DNA of 7,250 nucleotides, from positions 1 through 7,250 of the forward strand of contig NZ_BAAADA010000159.1 in the NCBI RefSeq assembly GCF_039522005.1. The letters are read 5' to 3'. The notes under the pieces are model-generated. The model was not told the origin of the DNA and searched no databases. It saw nothing but the letters and a program-made list of their open reading frames with translations. The translations under genes were made by a program, and so were the position numbers. Below, in pieces: positions 5,383 to 7,250 of the stretch. Origin of the DNA: Alkalibacterium indicireducens. GTDB taxonomy: Bacteria; Bacillota; Bacilli; Lactobacillales; Carnobacteriaceae_A. Position 1 is the first letter of the stretch, and each line of letters begins with the position of its first letter.

Positions 5383-6495
5383 TCAAAATCTATCTATACT
5401 TCTATTTATCCAATCCATCGAATGGATAGATAATCGATTTCTGTATCTCTCACTCCAAAGCGAAAAGTGGTCGTATTGTTCATCGGTAGGATCGGACATG
5501 ACCCGTTTGAATTCTACGTACCCGCCAGTTCCTCCTACATTTTCAGGTACCGGATCGCCTTTCATTTCTACTACACGTGCTGTGCGAAGAGTGGCATTTT
5601 CAATAATTTCAGTCACTTCAATCTCATGTATCCAATCATCGCCAAAATCGTATTCATAAGTAAAAACGTCTCCTGAACGAAGGTATTCAATCAACTGCAC
5701 ATCTTTATCGTACTTCATAATTTGAAATCTTTCTTTATACCCAAAAGACTCATCATCATCTACTAAACAAACGGACATGTCATTCGGTCTATCAAAAACA
5801 AACTGATGCAGGTGATAATCGTCCCACATAAACGCTTCTTGTAGAATATCATGCAGCTGATTAAATGTATAAGTCATAGGAATATGCAGTTTTCTAATGA
5901 CATCTGGATCCGTATCTAATTTAAGACTCACCTTTAATTCTACAACTGGCGGTGTGAAAATAAGGTTCTCACCTAAACCGTTATTGCTTAAAAAGTTTTC
6001 CCATTTATTTAAAGGTGTATCTGTTGACCCATCAGGATAAGTGAGCGATCGGTTATTCACTTTTTCCATTAATTTCAACTGCAATGTGGTTTCATCATCA
6101 TATACTCTAACTGCTGATTTCAAAAAATCTACTGTATCTTCTAAGTAACTCACAAGCCCCGGATTCTCTTCTTTTATAAAGGTAATATCCCGACTCTCTA
6201 TTTCGTCCTCTATCTCCATCTGCTTTACCCAGTTAAGACCTAAATAATCAAAGTAATTGTGTCTGACATAATCAATAATTCTCTCGATCTTACTCAGTTC
6301 CTCTTTTTTGAGAGGCCAAGCTACCAGCGTGAGTAAGGTTTCAGAATGCATAAGCACTTGAGCTTTTCTTCTATTTAAAATAACGACATGAGCTACCCAT
6401 GAACTTCCGCTGCTTTCATGCGTACCCATTGGAATAGCCGTTCCTTTTGCCTTTTCAATCTCTGTAATGAATTTATTCGTGGTGTGAATGAGCAT
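5383..6495 (-). CDS. DUF6933 plus pRiA4b ORF-3-like (IS1096 passenger TnpR-type) protein
   Basis: The ATG at 6495-6493 has a perfect AGGAGG at 6509-6504 (8-nt spacer). Residues 1 to about 85 (MLIHTTNKFITEIEK, HVVILNRRKAQVLMHSETLL) look like DUF6933. Residues about 183-365 are a pRiA4b ORF-3 domain: VVELKVSLKLDTDPDVIRKL, TFNQLHDILQEAFMWDDYHLHQF, FTYEYDFGDDWIHEIEV (residues 278-294) and ENVGGTGGYVEF (318-329) are the family's ordered signatures. The domain is named from plasmid pRiA4b and the IS1096 tnpR passenger, but no recombinase activity is established. Residues 90-180 form an acidic, probably helical linker. There is no signal peptide or membrane segment. It appears intact at 370 residues. 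A frameshifted remnant follows immediately and then a terminator. The role is unknown. Confidence 0.85.
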   Translation of the reverse strand: MLIHTTNKFITEIEKAKGTAIPMGTHESSGSSWVAHVVILNRRKAQVLMHSETLLTLVAWPLKKEELSKIERIIDYVRHNYFDYLGLNWVKQMEIEDEIESRDITFIKEENPGLVSYLEDTVDFLKSAVRVYDDETTLQLKLMEKVNNRSLTYPDGSTDTPLNKWENFLSNNGLGENLIFTPPVVELKVSLKLDTDPDVIRKLHIPMTYTFNQLHDILQEAFMWDDYHLHQFVFDRPNDMSVCLVDDDESFGYKERFQIMKYDKDVQLIEYLRSGDVFTYEYDFGDDWIHEIEVTEIIENATLRTARVVEMKGDPVPENVGGTGGYVEFKRVMSDPTDEQYDHFSLWSERYRNRLSIHSMDWINRSIDRF

Positions 6496-6575
6496 TTATC
6501 GTTCCTCCTGAATATTTTTTTTGGAAACACTAAAGCTGTTTCTAATGTTATTTTTAGTCTCTCTTATTCAGACTT

Positions 6576-6589
6576 ATTTGTATACAAAT
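6576..6589. promoter_or_regulatory. 14-bp perfect palindrome ATTTGTATACAAAT, possible operator
   Basis: It sits 81 bp upstream of the start of the DUF6933/pRiA4b gene, in the only gap before it. The TTGTATACAA core resembles operators of GntR-type regulators. No regulator gene is visible nearby, and I find no clear -35/-10 pair around it. Confidence 0.35.
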
Positions 6590-6608
6590 TTGGGCAATAC
6601 CACTACTT

Positions 6609-6821
6609 TTAAACCACTTTTCCATTAGCTTGTGGAACTTTCAGATTCATGAGCCATGTCAACGTTTCTTCTGGCTGCAGGGTTCTTTTTTTATTTAAAA
6701 TAATGTATGGACGCAGTTTTTTATTGCTCAACCAATCTGAATAAGCATCAGTATCTTCTTCTATAGAATTGAAAATGCACATTTCTATCCAGTACTCACA
6801 ATTATTGACTTGAATCAGCAT
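6609..6821 (-). CDS. small hypothetical protein (70 aa), weak DUF6933-like resemblance
   Basis: The ORF runs from an ATG at 6821-6819 to TAA at 6611-6609. The start has no purine-rich ribosome binding site, and an in-frame TAG lies two codons upstream, so translation is doubtful. The composition is protein-like: NCEYWIEM, RPYIILNKKRTLQPEETLTW, LMNLKVPQ. The MLI start, an ILN-basic-basic block at residues 41-45 and an ETL...L block at 52-57 fall within two positions of similar blocks in the next gene's DUF6933 domain (ILNRRK, SETLLTL). It may therefore be a diverged or decayed copy of that domain, though chance cannot be excluded. It lies 113 bp upstream of that gene on the same strand. Confidence 0.4.
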   Translation of the reverse strand: MLIQVNNCEYWIEMCIFNSIEEDTDAYSDWLSNKKLRPYIILNKKRTLQPEETLTWLMNLKVPQANGKVV

Positions 6822-6904
6822 TATCTAAGGAAGTTGTATTAATTTTTCTGTAAACTTCTTAAGATAATGAGTTTTCTGAAGAAGTAAGACCATTATTTCT
6901 AGCT

Positions 6905-6937
6905 ACTCCTGAAGATTAGTTGTTAATCTTCAGGAGT
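6905..6937. terminator. 14-bp perfect hairpin at a minus-strand gene end
   Basis: ACTCCTGAAGATTA (6905-6918) and its exact complement (6924-6937) close a 5-nt loop. It begins within the TAA of the gene fragment at 6937-7064. Neither side has a good T run, so it is a terminator of uncertain strength, or an mRNA-end stabiliser. Confidence 0.5.
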
Positions 6938-7064
6938 TACCAATCAAATTGCATTGACTCCTTACAATAAGCGGTTATTTTTCGCATCCGAAAAATGTCA
7001 TCTAGAATCAGCCTCAACTTTTTCTCCACCTTCAATGTCTGATATGCTTCACCGACATTAAACT
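6937..7064 (-). pseudogene. 3' fragment of an unidentified gene truncated by an IS left end
   Basis: Reading the minus strand from the solo IS left end gives about 40 codons of convincing protein: QFNVGEAYQTLKVEKKL, RLILDDIFRMRKITAYCKES, then MQFDW and TAA at 6939-6937. There is no suitable start codon and no ribosome binding site, and a 14-bp hairpin follows the stop at once. It looks like the C-terminal helices of a larger protein that I do not recognise. Its 5' part is not in the window: the right flank of the IS end holds only a terminator. The frame stays open into the IS end itself, so a short fusion could be read. Confidence 0.45.
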
Positions 7065-7071
7065 GTTTAAC

Positions 7072-7172
7072 GTAATTCCGAAAGAAGTCTCCCACTTCTA
7101 AGCGTATGGGTGCGAAGCACCAGTGAAAGTGGGAGATGAATTTCGGTCAAGCGATAGCTTGAAGTGGTTAAT
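7072..7172 (+). repeat. solo left end (LE) of an IS605-type element, copy 2
   Basis: This 101-bp segment is the inverted partner of 3996-4096 (94 of 101 identical, no indels). Its tip abuts TTTAAC (7066-7071), the IS605-type target, in plus orientation. Structures seen are a perfect 10-bp arm TCTCCCACTT (7088-7097) with AAGTGGGAGA (7127-7136), enclosing GGTGC-GAA-GCACC (7109-7121), and TCAAGC-GATA-GCTTGA (7147-7162). No tnpA or tnpB follows: similarity to copy 1 stops at 7172 and a terminator begins 26 bases later. It is either a deletion remnant or a small non-autonomous derivative. Confidence 0.8.
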
Positions 7173-7197
7173 GTCATTCTCTCATCTTTAACACCCA

Positions 7198-7239
7198 AAA
7201 CCCCGATAAATCCCTACACTAAGGGATTTACCGGGGTTT
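7198..7239 (-). terminator. 18-bp hairpin, probable intrinsic terminator
   Basis: Bases 7198-7215 pair with 7222-7239, with a single A.C mismatch and a 6-nt loop. The CCCCG/CGGGG core is flanked by AAA/TTT. On the minus strand it is followed by TTTT, which suits a gene beyond the right edge transcribed toward this point. Plus-strand use is also possible. Confidence 0.65.
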
Positions 7240-7250
7240 AAAAATGCTCA

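Noticed and set aside
6822..6904. Minus-strand ORF starting MVLLLQKTHYLKKF upstream of the 70-codon ORF
   Set aside because: It is about 22 codons long, lacks a ribosome binding site and ends in TAG before the next ATG. It is not supportable as a gene.
3996..7172. Composite transposon bounded by inverted IS ends
   Set aside because: Only left ends are present and they face each other. IS605-type elements transpose as single strands between one left and one right end, so the interval has no matching right end.
1..7250. CRISPR arrays, tRNA or rRNA genes
   Set aside because: No regularly spaced direct repeats and no tRNA or rRNA-like segments were seen on either strand.

Overview
The window is A+T-rich DNA from a low-GC Gram-positive bacterium (Bacillota, probably Bacillales or a close relative). 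The signs are AGGAGG-type ribosome binding sites, a perfect sigma-A-like promoter, a GAAC-N4-GTTC motif of the Bacillus LexA type, and protein families common in Firmicutes. It reads as an accessory, defence-island-like segment with one insertion sequence and several broken genes. Almost all coding is on the minus strand.

From left to right: (1) 1-246, the 3' end of a plus-strand ORF whose tail resembles a PemK/MazF toxin, closed by a 20-bp hairpin. (2) 442-2202, a 586-residue acidic, helix-rich protein of unknown function (minus). (3) 2220 to about 2400, a 3' gene fragment lying 17 bp upstream of the 586-residue gene, best read as the C-terminus of an Abi-family protein. (4) About 2390-4096, an IS200/IS605 element on the minus strand, with tnpA (Y1 HUH transposase), tnpB (RuvC-type RNA-guided nuclease, containing a 47-base run of N) and structured ends. 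(5) 4097-4528, the 5' part of the Abi-family gene, cut after codon 144 exactly at a TTTAAC target site. (6) 4537-4707, upstream of abi: a perfect promoter, a short structured leader ending in a terminator, and a LexA-like box. (7) 5071-5382, a frameshifted gene relic. (8) 5383-6495, a DUF6933 plus pRiA4b-ORF3 (TnpR-like) protein. (9) 6609-6821, a small ORF of unknown function. (10) 6937-7064, the 3' end of another gene, cut by (11) a solo second copy of the IS left end at 7072-7172, again abutting TTTAAC. (12) A terminator at 7198-7239.

The most interesting unit is the original abi operon: promoter, roughly 65-nt structured RNA, intrinsic terminator, Abi (HEPN-type toxin) gene, then the 586-residue gene. 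This layout matches RNA-antitoxin systems of the ToxIN/AbiQ kind and the reported abiF RNA motif next to Abi_2 genes. Here it is broken. The IS sits in abi, the two visible halves leave out the middle of the protein (where the HEPN R-x4-6-H motif is expected), and the 586-residue gene is separated from its promoter. The promoter-RNA-terminator module itself looks intact. The RNA-antitoxin role is inference from layout and family knowledge.
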